A stretch of DNA of 64,000 nucleotides from Candidatus Poribacteria bacterium (GTDB lineage: Bacteria; Poribacteria; WGA-4E; WGA-3G), in NCBI GenBank assembly GCA_012270865.1, contig JAAXHL010000124.1, positions 44,115 to 108,114 on the forward strand, written 5' to 3'. Of the stretch, positions 46,024-55,364 are shown one piece after another (position 1 is the first letter of the stretch; every line of letters starts with the position of its first letter). A model generated the notes under the pieces. It made no database searches and was not told where the DNA came from. It was given only the letters and a program-made list of their open reading frames with translations. A program made the translations under genes and the position numbers.

Positions 46024-46044
46024 GGCGGGGTTCCAAACCCCGCC
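46024..46044. terminator. Hairpin between convergent genes
   Basis: Nine-base arms GGCGGGGTT and AACCCCGCC enclose a three-base loop, located between the convergent glycosyltransferase and gspD. There is no clear T-run, so termination is inferred. The AACCCCGCCTGCA word recurs near 31550 and, inverted, near 19100. Confidence 0.45.
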
Positions 46045-46092
46045 TGCAGTACCGATTGTGTCGCATCTCATGAAAAAAGGCATAAATCCTAA

Positions 46093-49026
46093 CTATTCGT
46101 CTGCTTTGTCAGATTCCTCTGTCGTCTTTTCCATTTCAATGACACCGTTACTCTGCCAGTTATCAGTCTTTTCCTTGAGTTTTTCGAGATCGTTTGGATT
46201 CTTAATATCGACGATGTGCGGCGTGATAATTATTACAATCTCTGCGTCTTCAATAGCGGTTTCGGTGCTTTTGAAGAGCCGACCGAGTAACGGGATGTCG
46301 CCTAAGATTGGGAGTTTGTTTTCGACCTGTTTCTGTTTCTTGCGGATAATCCCACCAACAACGATCTGTTGTCCATCTTCGATGTCAATATAGACGCTGA
46401 TGGAATTGTCATCCGTGATAGGTGCGTTGAAGTCGGTAAACTCGATGAAATTACTGGCACTGATATTTGTAATATCCAGACCGATGGTGCGTTTACCGTC
46501 CTCGCCTGCTTGCGATTTAGCGATGTACGGTGTGAGTGAGATATTGATACCGACAGGCGGATCAATAAAGTCGTAGTTAAAGAGCGGTTGAGAGACGGCT
46601 TCCCCCAAGATGCTGGTCGTATCAACACTTTGGAGATACGGGATACGGCGACCGCTGCTCCACGTCGCGGCTCTTGAGTCTCGTGTTAACAGGGACGGTG
46701 TTGAGAGGGTTTGCACCTTGTTTTCACGCATGAGCGTATGGAGGAGTGCCATATATTCCTTGGTCGCTAAACCGAGGTTAAACCCTGAGATCTCCTGATC
46801 GAGTCCGAGTTGGGAATCAAGTTCACCGATGAGCGGGTTACCGGGAACCGGAGATACACCGAAGATTTTATTCTCTTGTGCCGTAAGTTCAATACCGAGT
46901 TTGGTGGTCTCATCAAGCGTGACTTCAAGGATTTGAATATCTATCCAGACTTGCCCGCGTACAAAGTCTAACTTTTTGATGAGAGCTTCGACATCAGGCA
47001 GGTATCGCTGGCGTGTTGTAATAATGAGAGAGTTGGTATCCTCATCAGCGAAGATGGTAACTTTTCCGCTCAAGGAGTTAATATCTTGCTGTTGCTGCAT
47101 ACCACCAGACTGGAAGAATCTCCTAATGCTGAACCCACCATCTCCGTCACCTTCCCACACCTGTTGCAACACTGTCTCAAGTTGCGTGGCATCTGCGTAC
47201 TCAAGCCGAATAGTCGTTGTAATCTCTTTTTGTCCCTCTGGTGTCGGTGTATCCATGGATTCGATAAACTGTGTGATGAGCTCGAAGTTACGCTGTGTCG
47301 CCGTTGAGATGATAATAGCGTTCAAGGTAGGATACGGCTCAGCAGTGACATTACCTGCTAATGAACCTTGTGTCTGATTCCGGTTGTTTCGAGGGAGGAA
47401 GAAGAAAAAGTCCTGATTTCCTGAGCCACCCTGATAGACGTTGTTGATGATAGCGGCGATATTTTCAGCGTCGGCGTACCTGAGTTTGTACATGCGGGTA
47501 CCCCATTCCTGGTCCGGCATGTTAACATCAAGTTTCTGGATGAGAGCATCAATCGTTTCAAAGTTCTGTGAACTCGTTGAGATCATAATAGCGTTGAGGC
47601 GTATGTCAGCGACGAGATGTACCTCGCCTTGCACACCGAATCCAGCATTTTCACTGGGTTCTCGGTCTCTGCGATCCCACCAAGGGCGGTCTCTGTCTTG
47701 ACCGGTACTACCCCCTTCAAAGAGGTCTTGTAGATTCGGGACAAGGGTTTCAGCATCCGCAAACTTGAGAAAATAGAGTTTAATCTCTTCTTGCGTCTCC
47801 GCTTGGTCGAGTTCTTGTATGACTTTTTCGATGATGGAGAAGTTGCGCGGATCGGAGGAGACGACGATAATGTTGAGGCGTGCGTTGGGAGAGACGTTGA
47901 CATCTCCGACGATACCGTGTTGGTCAATTCCTTGTTCACGTTCCCAGTTCCGTAGCCTTGCGCGGTCCCAGGAATCCATTCTGCGGCGGTTTTCTTCATT
48001 CTCACCGGTAATGACTTCTTGGAGTGTATCTGCGACATCCTCAGCGGATGCGTACTGAAGCCGAAAAGTACGGATTTCGGTCTGTGAGGTGGGGGCAATA
48101 TCAAGGTCCTTGATGATTTCTTGTAAGAAGACCAAGTTCACTTCGGAGGCTTTCAGGATGAGTGTATTGGAGTTGGATTCAGGGATAATTTGGATCGTGC
48201 CGTCGAGGACTTCGTAGCCGGTGCCTTCGGTCTTCATCTGTTCTGCAGCGGTTCTCGCTTCTTCCACAGTCATACGGGTCGCGCCGGTCTGCTGATCGTC
48301 CCGTCCTTCATCCCGAAAAATGTTTGACAGTGCTTGTGCAACGCGATCGGCATCGGCATAAGCAAGCGGGATGACGAGAATCTTTAAGGGTGATCTTTCA
48401 CCTGCGTCAGCAGCTTGCAAGATGGAAACGATACGGTGTATATTCGAGGAGACATCGGTGATGACGAGTGAGTTTGTTGTGGTATCCGCAAAAATATTTG
48501 CCTGTCTGTTGAGTAGCGGTTTGAGACGGTCTACTTGTTCTGAAGCGACAACATTCGTCAATTGAATGATATAAGTTTGAATCTCATCGGTAATATCAAC
48601 GAGGTCGGGATCCGGGGTAATGCTTTTGACAACGCCTTTTGTGACCATAGCACGTGCGAAAGTTGTAACCAAGAGTGTACTATCGGTTTGGATGAGGGTG
48701 AGGTCATATTGCGTGAGGACGGTTTTGATTTGTTCGACAACTTCGTCAATGGTCACATTTCTGAGATTAATGAGTGAAAATCTTTTATCTCGAATATCTT
48801 CTTCACTTGCGATGATTGTTAGATCTGTTTCACGTGATAACCATTCAAGTACGCCTCTAAGTTCTTGACTGGTAAAGTTAAAATCGAAACGGATTGCGCG
48901 ACCTTCATCGTCGGTTTGTGCGACGCGCATGGCGGGTTCCTGCTGTGCTTGGAGCTCAGCAACCCCGATAACAAGCAATCCGAAACAGAGAGATAAGAGA
49001 AAAAATGAGAGTCTTCGTCCTTGCAT
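46093..49026 (-). CDS. gspD: Type II secretion secretin GspD with extended periplasmic part
   Basis: A 977-aa outer membrane secretin, larger than the usual 650-750. A signal peptide (to about 28) is followed by an N0 domain (about 46-108, FNFTSQELRGVLEWLSRETD). Then I count six secretin_N/KH-like repeats between about 130 and 700, marked by VVASEQVDRLKPLL, ADADRVAQALSNIF, ASAEDVADTLQEVI, ADAETLVPNLQDLF, ADAENIAAIINNVY and ADATQLETVLQQVW; usual secretins have about three. The secretin pore (GQVWIDIQILEVTLDE on) fills the C-terminal 275 residues. It is the last gene of the E-to-D operon. Confidence 0.93.
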   Translation of the reverse strand: MQGRRLSFFLLSLCFGLLVIGVAELQAQQEPAMRVAQTDDEGRAIRFDFNFTSQELRGVLEWLSRETDLTIIASEEDIRDKRFSLINLRNVTIDEVVEQIKTVLTQYDLTLIQTDSTLLVTTFARAMVTKGVVKSITPDPDLVDITDEIQTYIIQLTNVVASEQVDRLKPLLNRQANIFADTTTNSLVITDVSSNIHRIVSILQAADAGERSPLKILVIPLAYADADRVAQALSNIFRDEGRDDQQTGATRMTVEEARTAAEQMKTEGTGYEVLDGTIQIIPESNSNTLILKASEVNLVFLQEIIKDLDIAPTSQTEIRTFRLQYASAEDVADTLQEVITGENEENRRRMDSWDRARLRNWEREQGIDQHGIVGDVNVSPNARLNIIVVSSDPRNFSIIEKVIQELDQAETQEEIKLYFLKFADAETLVPNLQDLFEGGSTGQDRDRPWWDRRDREPSENAGFGVQGEVHLVADIRLNAIMISTSSQNFETIDALIQKLDVNMPDQEWGTRMYKLRYADAENIAAIINNVYQGGSGNQDFFFFLPRNNRNQTQGSLAGNVTAEPYPTLNAIIISTATQRNFELITQFIESMDTPTPEGQKEITTTIRLEYADATQLETVLQQVWEGDGDGGFSIRRFFQSGGMQQQQDINSLSGKVTIFADEDTNSLIITTRQRYLPDVEALIKKLDFVRGQVWIDIQILEVTLDETTKLGIELTAQENKIFGVSPVPGNPLIGELDSQLGLDQEISGFNLGLATKEYMALLHTLMRENKVQTLSTPSLLTRDSRAATWSSGRRIPYLQSVDTTSILGEAVSQPLFNYDFIDPPVGINISLTPYIAKSQAGEDGKRTIGLDITNISASNFIEFTDFNAPITDDNSISVYIDIEDGQQIVVGGIIRKKQKQVENKLPILGDIPLLGRLFKSTETAIEDAEIVIIITPHIVDIKNPNDLEKLKEKTDNWQSNGVIEMEKTTEESDKADE

Positions 49027-49126
49027 AACATCCGATCCTTTTGATTTAGTCCGTTTTTCCTGCCGACCTCGTAAGGTTTAAGCAGTTTTTTTGAGACCCG
49101 AAACCGGTTTACCGATCTCGGTAAAG

Positions 49127-50389
49127 TTAAAATATTTGAGCGATGAGAAATAGGTCAACATTTAAGTTTGTTGCGTCATTCCCACCACGATTGCGTCCGC
49201 GTTGTGATCCAGATGACTGCTTATCAGCAGAGATTCGCATATCGCGCACGGTTAGCCATTTGGTGTTTTCCTCAATCAGGCGGTTTAAGTTAACAAGTTT
49301 CTCAAGGTCTGTTTTAAATTTCATCTCAACGGTGTAAAGTTGCGTTTCGTAGGTTGGCGGTGCCAAAGCGAGTTGCTCGAGAAAGGCTGCTCGCTGTTCC
49401 TGAACCTTCTCAATGTATCCGACGAGTGCCGATTGAAGTTCACTTGCTGCGGGTTGATCTTCGGCGTATTCGTCCGGTGTTTGCATGAGAATTTCCAAAA
49501 GTGGACTGTTCCTTCGTAACTGTACTTTAACGGCAGCAGGTTTCGCACCGATGCCGAAAATACCGGGAGAAGCAGGGGTCTCAATTTTGAGAACTTGCGC
49601 CGCAAAGAAGCCTTGTCTGAAATCTGTTGCCCCGCGAAGTTGTTGTGTTACCATGCTTGTGATGTACGAAGCGAGTTTAGTACGTAGTGAAAGCGGTATC
49701 ACTTCTGGCAGTGAAGCGTATTCCGAGGGGTCGGTAGGCGTTTCTGGATCCGCTGATTGTGCGTTACGTTCTGGTTCCGCATCTTCTGTGGACTCTGGGT
49801 CAGACGACGCTTCGTCTGTTTCGCTCGTCTTTTCCGTTGTGCCTGACAACCACGCATCCATCATCATGTCGAACGAGTCATCCTCTGCCTCCTGCGCTGC
49901 GATCTCTGCAAGTTCTTCTGCCTCTGCTTCAATATGCTTGAGATAGAGATAGAGAACGAGGCGTTCTCGGTTTTGCATCGTCAATTTTAGGCGTTGCTTA
50001 CCTGCAGCAGGCTTTGTTAGGAGTTGATAATTCTGTTCGATACCGGCGCGCCTGACCAATCCATCAACGCGTGCTCGAATGACAGTCTCAGGCGGTTGGG
50101 TATCGAAAAGTGATACGGCCTCTTGATCATCATCCTGTGTCTGTTGATTTTCTGTGTCTGCCAAGCCGGTTGCCTTATAAATCTCGGCTTCAACGGGTTT
50201 AAGTACCTCTGCAGCGCGTACAAGATTTTCAGTTTTTAACAACTGTTCCTGTTTGGCTTTCGCCTCTTGATTCGCAAACAAGCCATAGAAAGCTGGAACA
50301 ACTTGTATTGCTACTAAGACAAGAAGTACCGCCCCTAAAATGCCGATCAAAATTCGGGTCCGTGGCGTTAATTGGAGGTCCAGTTCCAT
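49127..50389 (-). CDS. GspM-position type II secretion protein
   Basis: A 420-aa bitopic membrane protein at the place of gspM. One membrane helix (ILIGILGAVLLVLVAIQVVPAF) follows a short cytoplasmic tail. A long acidic stretch (about 185-230, many Asp, Glu and Ser) splits the periplasmic part. The final region is helical and strand-rich as expected for a ferredoxin-like fold. Sequence alone does not prove GspM; position between the PilM/PilN fusion and GspD is the main argument. The ATG at 50389 is preferred over the TTG just before it. Confidence 0.65.
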   Translation of the reverse strand: MELDLQLTPRTRILIGILGAVLLVLVAIQVVPAFYGLFANQEAKAKQEQLLKTENLVRAAEVLKPVEAEIYKATGLADTENQQTQDDDQEAVSLFDTQPPETVIRARVDGLVRRAGIEQNYQLLTKPAAGKQRLKLTMQNRERLVLYLYLKHIEAEAEELAEIAAQEAEDDSFDMMMDAWLSGTTEKTSETDEASSDPESTEDAEPERNAQSADPETPTDPSEYASLPEVIPLSLRTKLASYITSMVTQQLRGATDFRQGFFAAQVLKIETPASPGIFGIGAKPAAVKVQLRRNSPLLEILMQTPDEYAEDQPAASELQSALVGYIEKVQEQRAAFLEQLALAPPTYETQLYTVEMKFKTDLEKLVNLNRLIEENTKWLTVRDMRISADKQSSGSQRGRNRGGNDATNLNVDLFLIAQIF

Positions 50390-50460
50390 CAATTTATCCT
50401 CTACAAAAATCCGAACATTTACGGATTCGGTTAAAGACTGCCCGATTAAAGGTGTCTATT

Positions 50461-52290
50461 TTATTTATCTTCTTGCTCTTGTTCTTTTTCTTGCTTTTGT
50501 TCTTTTTCTTGCTCTTGTTTTTCTTCTTGTTCGTCGGTTGTCGGTGCAGGTGGTTCGACATTTAGTTCGTCGTCCGCTGCTGCCGATTCATTTTCATCGA
50601 CTGGAATTTCGGGCATCGGATACCGTTTTTCCGCAAATGTTTTGACAGCAGATGGGCTTAAGTTGCACCGCACCTGTACTTGAAAAATTTCTTTTCGATC
50701 TTGTGTAATTGTTGTAGTCTCGCCGGGTCGAATGTTGATAAAGACACCGGATCGCTCGAGTGCCCCTATAAGTGTATTAATCGCATTATGGGAGGAACCC
50801 TCCAAATTGAAACTAATGCGTGCGGTTTCAGGGACGTTGAGATTTGTAATGTTGAAATTTGTCCATGCGACCTGTGTTCTATCGCGAAACATCTCGCTGA
50901 GTGCGTGCAAAATATCGAGTGGAGAGATATTATGTGCTAACATCTCAGTGAGAGCCAACTCGCGTCCGAGTTGTATTTGTGCGTCTGCCATTGGTTGTGC
51001 ATAGTCTGCGAGTCGTCGGTCTACGAGTTCGGATCTGTGTTTCTGTGTGCGTTGGAGCGTATAACCACCGAAAAGGGCACCCCCGATTATCAAGATCCCC
51101 AACCCTGCAGTCGCAAAAATCTGACGTTGCCGTGCCGTTTGCGTGAGCGTCTCGGCTGTCTCTTTCGGCAACAGAGAGACCTCGACAGCGGGATTCAGTG
51201 CGCTAAGTCCCACGCCTAATGGAACAGCCAACGTATCACCGTATTCGTCGAGTAGGGATGCGACTTCTGCTCGTTCAGATTCGATTTTGATACTGGCATG
51301 CTGTTCAATTGCGTGAATCGGATTCCAGAGTGTCGTCGGGATATTGAGTTCCGCTTCCAAAACAGCCGCGAGAGCGGGGACACGTGCGCCGCCACCGGAT
51401 AACCAGATTTCGGACTCAGCAGTTGAGAGCGTTGGACTTTCGGAACCGATGGTCTCATTCTCGGCATTGCTGTCGTCGGGTTCGCGCTGTAGGTTCGCAG
51501 CAGCAATAGAACGCTGAAGTTCAGAAACTAACTGTGCTGTCCATGCGGATGTCGGTGTTTCATCCGCGGAGATGTGCCGTTTTTCTGCCGATGCAGCGTC
51601 GGCATCAATGTTTAAGGCACTGCTGATCTGTTCAGACAGATTGTTGCCACCGAGTCGGAAACTCCGTGAAAATCGGAGTGTACCGTTTTCAATGAAGCAG
51701 AAATCTGTGTGTGTCGCACCGATGTCAACAATGAATGTAGGTTTCGTACATCCACTGTTCGCTGCCGCCTCAGCGATCGCTATCATCGAAGGTGTTACGC
51801 CAGATGCGACAACGCCGTTTTGTTCGAGAAGGTCGAGATAATCCGTGACCGATGCCCGTCGGGTAGATATCAATTCTACGGAAGTTGCATCCGGTGTTCG
51901 GCGTACATCGTGATAAGTAAAGATCGCTTCGTCAATCCGAAACGGGAGTTCCGCTTCTGCTGCAATCTCGACGATACTCTCAAGTTGATCATCAGTTGCG
52001 GCGGGCAAATTGGCTAAACGTTTTGTGATGACAAGAGACCTCGGAAGCGCAAGGACGACTTCCGACTTGTCTCGGTTGAAGAGTGCACGTAAATACCCTT
52101 GTTTTGATGGTTTCCCAGAGGATTCCCAAAGGCGTTCCAATGCCTGAGCGACCTGATAGGGGTCATCACCATTTTGATATGTAACGAAATTAGCGTTGAT
52201 TAGACGCACACCCGCAGAGGACTGTTCAAGTTGAACCATTTTTGCTGTGTGCGTACCGATATCAATCGCCACAACTTGTTTTTTTGCCAT
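50461..52290 (-). CDS. PilM-PilN fusion at the GspL position
   Basis: From MAKKQVVAIDIGTHTAKMV the protein has 609 aa; a longer frame to 52413 overlaps gspK and lacks family similarity. Residues 1-345 are an actin-like PilM/ASKHA domain (ELISTRRASVTDYLDLLEQ, FIVDIGATHTDFCFIENG). A membrane helix (IFATAGLGILIIGGALFGGY) leads to a PilN-like periplasmic domain with coiled segment and ferredoxin-like strands. The C-terminal 45 residues are Glu/Gln/Lys repeats from a slippage-prone DNA stretch (50461-50530). Together it does the job of GspL, binding GspE and the membrane platform. Confidence 0.8.
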   Translation of the reverse strand: MAKKQVVAIDIGTHTAKMVQLEQSSAGVRLINANFVTYQNGDDPYQVAQALERLWESSGKPSKQGYLRALFNRDKSEVVLALPRSLVITKRLANLPAATDDQLESIVEIAAEAELPFRIDEAIFTYHDVRRTPDATSVELISTRRASVTDYLDLLEQNGVVASGVTPSMIAIAEAAANSGCTKPTFIVDIGATHTDFCFIENGTLRFSRSFRLGGNNLSEQISSALNIDADAASAEKRHISADETPTSAWTAQLVSELQRSIAAANLQREPDDSNAENETIGSESPTLSTAESEIWLSGGGARVPALAAVLEAELNIPTTLWNPIHAIEQHASIKIESERAEVASLLDEYGDTLAVPLGVGLSALNPAVEVSLLPKETAETLTQTARQRQIFATAGLGILIIGGALFGGYTLQRTQKHRSELVDRRLADYAQPMADAQIQLGRELALTEMLAHNISPLDILHALSEMFRDRTQVAWTNFNITNLNVPETARISFNLEGSSHNAINTLIGALERSGVFINIRPGETTTITQDRKEIFQVQVRCNLSPSAVKTFAEKRYPMPEIPVDENESAAADDELNVEPPAPTTDEQEEKQEQEKEQKQEKEQEQEDK

Positions 52291-52315
52291 TTTTTCTTGG
52301 CTGAAAGCCACTCCT

Positions 52316-53869
52316 CTAATTCTGCTTCCAATATTGAATAACAACTTCGTCCCCGGTGCGATCAATGATACCGATACAGGTTGAGATGGCTCTACCGGCA
52401 GCATCAAGACCACTTGCCTGAATATGGTACCCGTGCGAACGATACGTTACGTGGTCGGCAAGTTCTCGGAACGTGTTAAAGTCGATTTCTTCCATATCCG
52501 AAAGTTCTGAGATATTCATGAACGGATTTCCCGTGATCTCCACTTCGGTAAAACTGAGGACCGGCGAGTCATCGGGCGGGTCTTGTTCTCGACGTGTGAC
52601 GATCGCTTGTGCTTTCTGCGGGTCCATTCCCGGTAGTAGTGCTAAAACTTCAACGGGAGCCGTATTAACGTTGATGAGTCCGCTGCGAGTCTCTCCATCT
52701 GTCAAGGTTATTTTATCGACGATACCGATGAATTCTTGTTGCGTTAACAGTTTGACATCTTTGATGGCATCTATGTTCTGAAAAAATCCTTGTGAGTCGC
52801 GATGGTTGACGATACGTTCAGCAATACCTTGGTCAATTCCATCCAAGGATTCCAAGGTTTCAACATCAGCAGTATTGATGTTAACTTGCCCCCCTTCGCC
52901 TTGTTCCTGTTGAGAACCGTTGCGTTCTTCATCGTCTTCGTCGTCTTGATTTTGACCGGTATCCTCAGTCGTGATTTGGTTCTGGATGTTGTTAAAAGTT
53001 TCGTCGGAGACCGCCTGTACATCCAAAAGAGCGGCGAATCTGTCAAACTCACGTTGCTGAATCAGCGATTGCGCTTCCCCCTGTGAGAAGACCTGTTGCC
53101 CGCCACCTTGACCGGATTGCGTCTCAAGTTGTGTTAGCTGCTCTTCGTCCGCCGTATTGAGGTTAACGAGTGCTTCTCCATCTGGGTCGGTGCTTGCGTC
53201 AATTGAATAGATGGTCGCCAAATCCGCCAATCCGGGTTGTGTCTGTGGTTCAGTCGCTAAAGGCACTCCGGTGTCGGATACGCTGTTTGGAGATGTGCCT
53301 TGTTCTGGTGTGGTGGCAACTGCTTGTTGCGTCCCGTAAAGAATTTGGGCGGTCATCCCCTCCACGCGTGCGAGATCCCGAACGGTTCGATAAGGTCGCC
53401 CTTCTACAATAGCGTTGGCGAGTTCCTGCGTTAAGGGATCATCCGGCGAAGCACCGACTTGCATGAGCAAATTCGTAATGAGTCCAATATCGGCAGTATT
53501 GATATTAACTTTTGAGGCTTCATCGGTAACTGTTACCTGATAGTTCAATAGGTTTCCTATCTGTACGCCGTCATCAACCTGCCCTTGAATGGATTCAGCC
53601 CAATCTTCACCGAGTGAATCAAACGGTGTCTGATCTGTCCGCATAACAGCGAGTGTCCACTCGAATCCTGCCTTCGCGGCGTAGTGCAATTTTGCTCTGT
53701 CCAAAAAGTTCCGTTGTGTTCGCTGTTCTATATGGATCGAATAGAGGAGCTGCGCCGCCAAAACGGAGAGGATCGTGAGTATCCAGAGCGTAGACACGAG
53801 TGATAATCCGCTCTGTTCTTTGTAATCTTTGTAGAATGTATCGGAAAATCGCTTTGTAAGTGCCATCAT
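52316..53869 (-). CDS. gspK: GspK-like minor pseudopilin with helix-hairpin-helix repeats
   Basis: A 517-aa protein. The N-terminal hydrophobic helix LSLVSTLWILTILSVLAAQL after a G is the pseudopilin type; GspK naturally lacks the Glu at +5. Several ComEA/HhH-like units repeat a 'V-N-I-N-T-A-D' phrase (KVNINTADIGLI, LVNLNTADEEQL, QVNINTADVETL, LINVNTAPVEVL), a layout typical of GspK alpha domains but here in four copies. The ATG directly follows the gspJ-like gene? No: it is upstream in transcription of PilM, and its own start lies one base from the end of the gspJ-like gene. Role: tip of the pseudopilus. Confidence 0.85.
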   Translation of the reverse strand: MMALTKRFSDTFYKDYKEQSGLSLVSTLWILTILSVLAAQLLYSIHIEQRTQRNFLDRAKLHYAAKAGFEWTLAVMRTDQTPFDSLGEDWAESIQGQVDDGVQIGNLLNYQVTVTDEASKVNINTADIGLITNLLMQVGASPDDPLTQELANAIVEGRPYRTVRDLARVEGMTAQILYGTQQAVATTPEQGTSPNSVSDTGVPLATEPQTQPGLADLATIYSIDASTDPDGEALVNLNTADEEQLTQLETQSGQGGGQQVFSQGEAQSLIQQREFDRFAALLDVQAVSDETFNNIQNQITTEDTGQNQDDEDDEERNGSQQEQGEGGQVNINTADVETLESLDGIDQGIAERIVNHRDSQGFFQNIDAIKDVKLLTQQEFIGIVDKITLTDGETRSGLINVNTAPVEVLALLPGMDPQKAQAIVTRREQDPPDDSPVLSFTEVEITGNPFMNISELSDMEEIDFNTFRELADHVTYRSHGYHIQASGLDAAGRAISTCIGIIDRTGDEVVIQYWKQN

Positions 53870-54799
53870 CTACGGTCCCCCCTGAGGCGCGCCTGCTCCA
53901 CCGCCACCAGCGGCACTCGGTCGGAGACGTACCATCGTTAATTGCGTCATACCGTTTGACGGGGCAACCGGTTGGTTTTGCGTCGTAAACTGCGTCGTGG
54001 TACTTGTGCGGGCGGGGGCATCTGTTTCACTTTGCACCGATATTAGAACTTGTATGGCACTCGGAACACTTTCTTGATCCTCCCATGACGTGTTCCATAC
54101 CTCCGTCTCTGCGTCAAAATACTGTAAATCGAAATTAGTGAGTCCGGTAATAAGGGTTGCGATGTCAACGTAAATCGGTTCGCCGTTTTCGTCTGTTTCC
54201 GGTATCGTCCCGGTCTCTAAGATGGGACCGATAACGGTTTCTGGGTTGAGTGTTGTGGTTGTGATGCGGAAAAGTGCGGATGTGCCTGTCTCCTCACCGG
54301 TTATGTTTTCTGTAAAACCGTCTTGAAAATTTTCTGAATCGAAAGCGGATTGCCCTTGCATCGGTTCTGCGGCGACGTAATACGCCACACGTTGAACGTC
54401 ACTGAGAAGCGGTTGCGGTGTTTGCGCGATATTCGGAGATTGGACACTCGAAAGCTGCGCCGCAAATGGGTCAGGGTCGGTTCTGGCGAGTGTAACGAAA
54501 CTGATTATATCTCTATCACCCGCCTGACCGGGGCCGTCTTGTGCGTACAACGCGAGTTCGGGATCCTCAACCGAGACTTGCATATTGCCGAGGTCGGTCA
54601 CAATCTTGTCCATAGCGAACCGACATCTCTGTGCAGCCAATACCCGTGCTTCGGTCTGATGATAGGCATCGATGGCAGTTTTGAAAGCAAAATACGCCGA
54701 TCCGCCAATAATGACGAGGATACTGACTGCCATAAGCATTTCGATGAGGGTCAGTCCACTTTGACCCGTTGTGTCGGTGTGTATCCTTTGCGTTTTCAT
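53870..54799 (-). CDS. gspJ: GspJ-like minor pseudopilin
   Basis: From MKTQRIHTDTTGQSG the protein has 309 aa. GQSGLTLIEMLMAVSILVII is the prepilin peptidase site (cleavage after the G before L-T-L-I-E, Glu at +5) and helix. The rest is a large beta-rich domain. The C-terminus is rich in Gly, Ala and Pro. Position between GspI-like and GspK fits gspJ; PilW is the alternative name for similar proteins. It overlaps neither neighbour; its stop touches the gspK start. Confidence 0.8.
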   Translation of the reverse strand: MKTQRIHTDTTGQSGLTLIEMLMAVSILVIIGGSAYFAFKTAIDAYHQTEARVLAAQRCRFAMDKIVTDLGNMQVSVEDPELALYAQDGPGQAGDRDIISFVTLARTDPDPFAAQLSSVQSPNIAQTPQPLLSDVQRVAYYVAAEPMQGQSAFDSENFQDGFTENITGEETGTSALFRITTTTLNPETVIGPILETGTIPETDENGEPIYVDIATLITGLTNFDLQYFDAETEVWNTSWEDQESVPSAIQVLISVQSETDAPARTSTTTQFTTQNQPVAPSNGMTQLTMVRLRPSAAGGGGAGAPQGGP

Positions 54800-54834
54800 G
54801 TCTGCGATGCCCCGTTGCAACGTTGCGGTGGTGG

Positions 54835-55275
54835 CTATCGTCCACCCCCTTGTTGCTGCCCCTGCTGTGTTTGTGACTTTTGTCTATCGGCGACGAAAGT
54901 CGTCATAGACATTGAACGCTCTCTATTTTTATGTTGCCAGGTGACGGTTACTTGTACGCGTCGCACATTCTCAACTTCTTCGGATTCTATGTCCTCAATG
55001 ATGGAGTTCCAACGATAGCGCGAGTTCTCACCGAATTCACCTGATGACTCCCCGCTATCTGGGAACCCCTCCATCTCAATTTGTGCCATCTGAAACTTGA
55101 GGAGGTAGAGTGCGGTGGTCGTGTTATCTGAGAGTGCTTGGTTGCGCGTTGCGGAAGCAAAGGCGTTCAAAAGCGCGGGAAGCACAGCCGCCAAAATCGC
55201 TAACGTTACGAGTATCTCGACGAGCGTAAACCCGGCTTCTCTTGTTTGCTCTGAGCGTTTAATTGGCAGTCTCAT
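54835..55275 (-). CDS. gspI: GspI/PilV-like minor pseudopilin
   Basis: A 146-aa prepilin. REAGFTLVEILVTLAILAAV carries the peptidase site (G-F-T-L-V-E) and helix. The tail of Gln and Gly residues is low-complexity. A GGGGG stretch lies upstream of the ATG. Gene order (after GspH-like, before GspJ-like) supports GspI. Confidence 0.85.
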   Translation of the reverse strand: MRLPIKRSEQTREAGFTLVEILVTLAILAAVLPALLNAFASATRNQALSDNTTTALYLLKFQMAQIEMEGFPDSGESSGEFGENSRYRWNSIIEDIESEEVENVRRVQVTVTWQHKNRERSMSMTTFVADRQKSQTQQGQQQGGGR

Positions 55276-55364
55276 AAATTATAGGAACCCCCGAAATGTG
55301 TGTGGACAATCGTCCGACGAATACAGCAAAACCGCAGAATAGTAGGGGTGATGGAACCGCACCC

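Noticed and set aside
50461..50530. CTT/TTG-rich tract as a CRISPR-like or regulatory repeat
   Set aside because: The units are irregular and in frame as Glu/Gln/Lys codons; it is a low-complexity protein tail. No CRISPR array was found anywhere in the window.
54350..55018. Plus-strand frame of 222 codons
   Set aside because: Antisense to the gspJ and gspI-like genes; Cys/Arg-rich composition and no family similarity.
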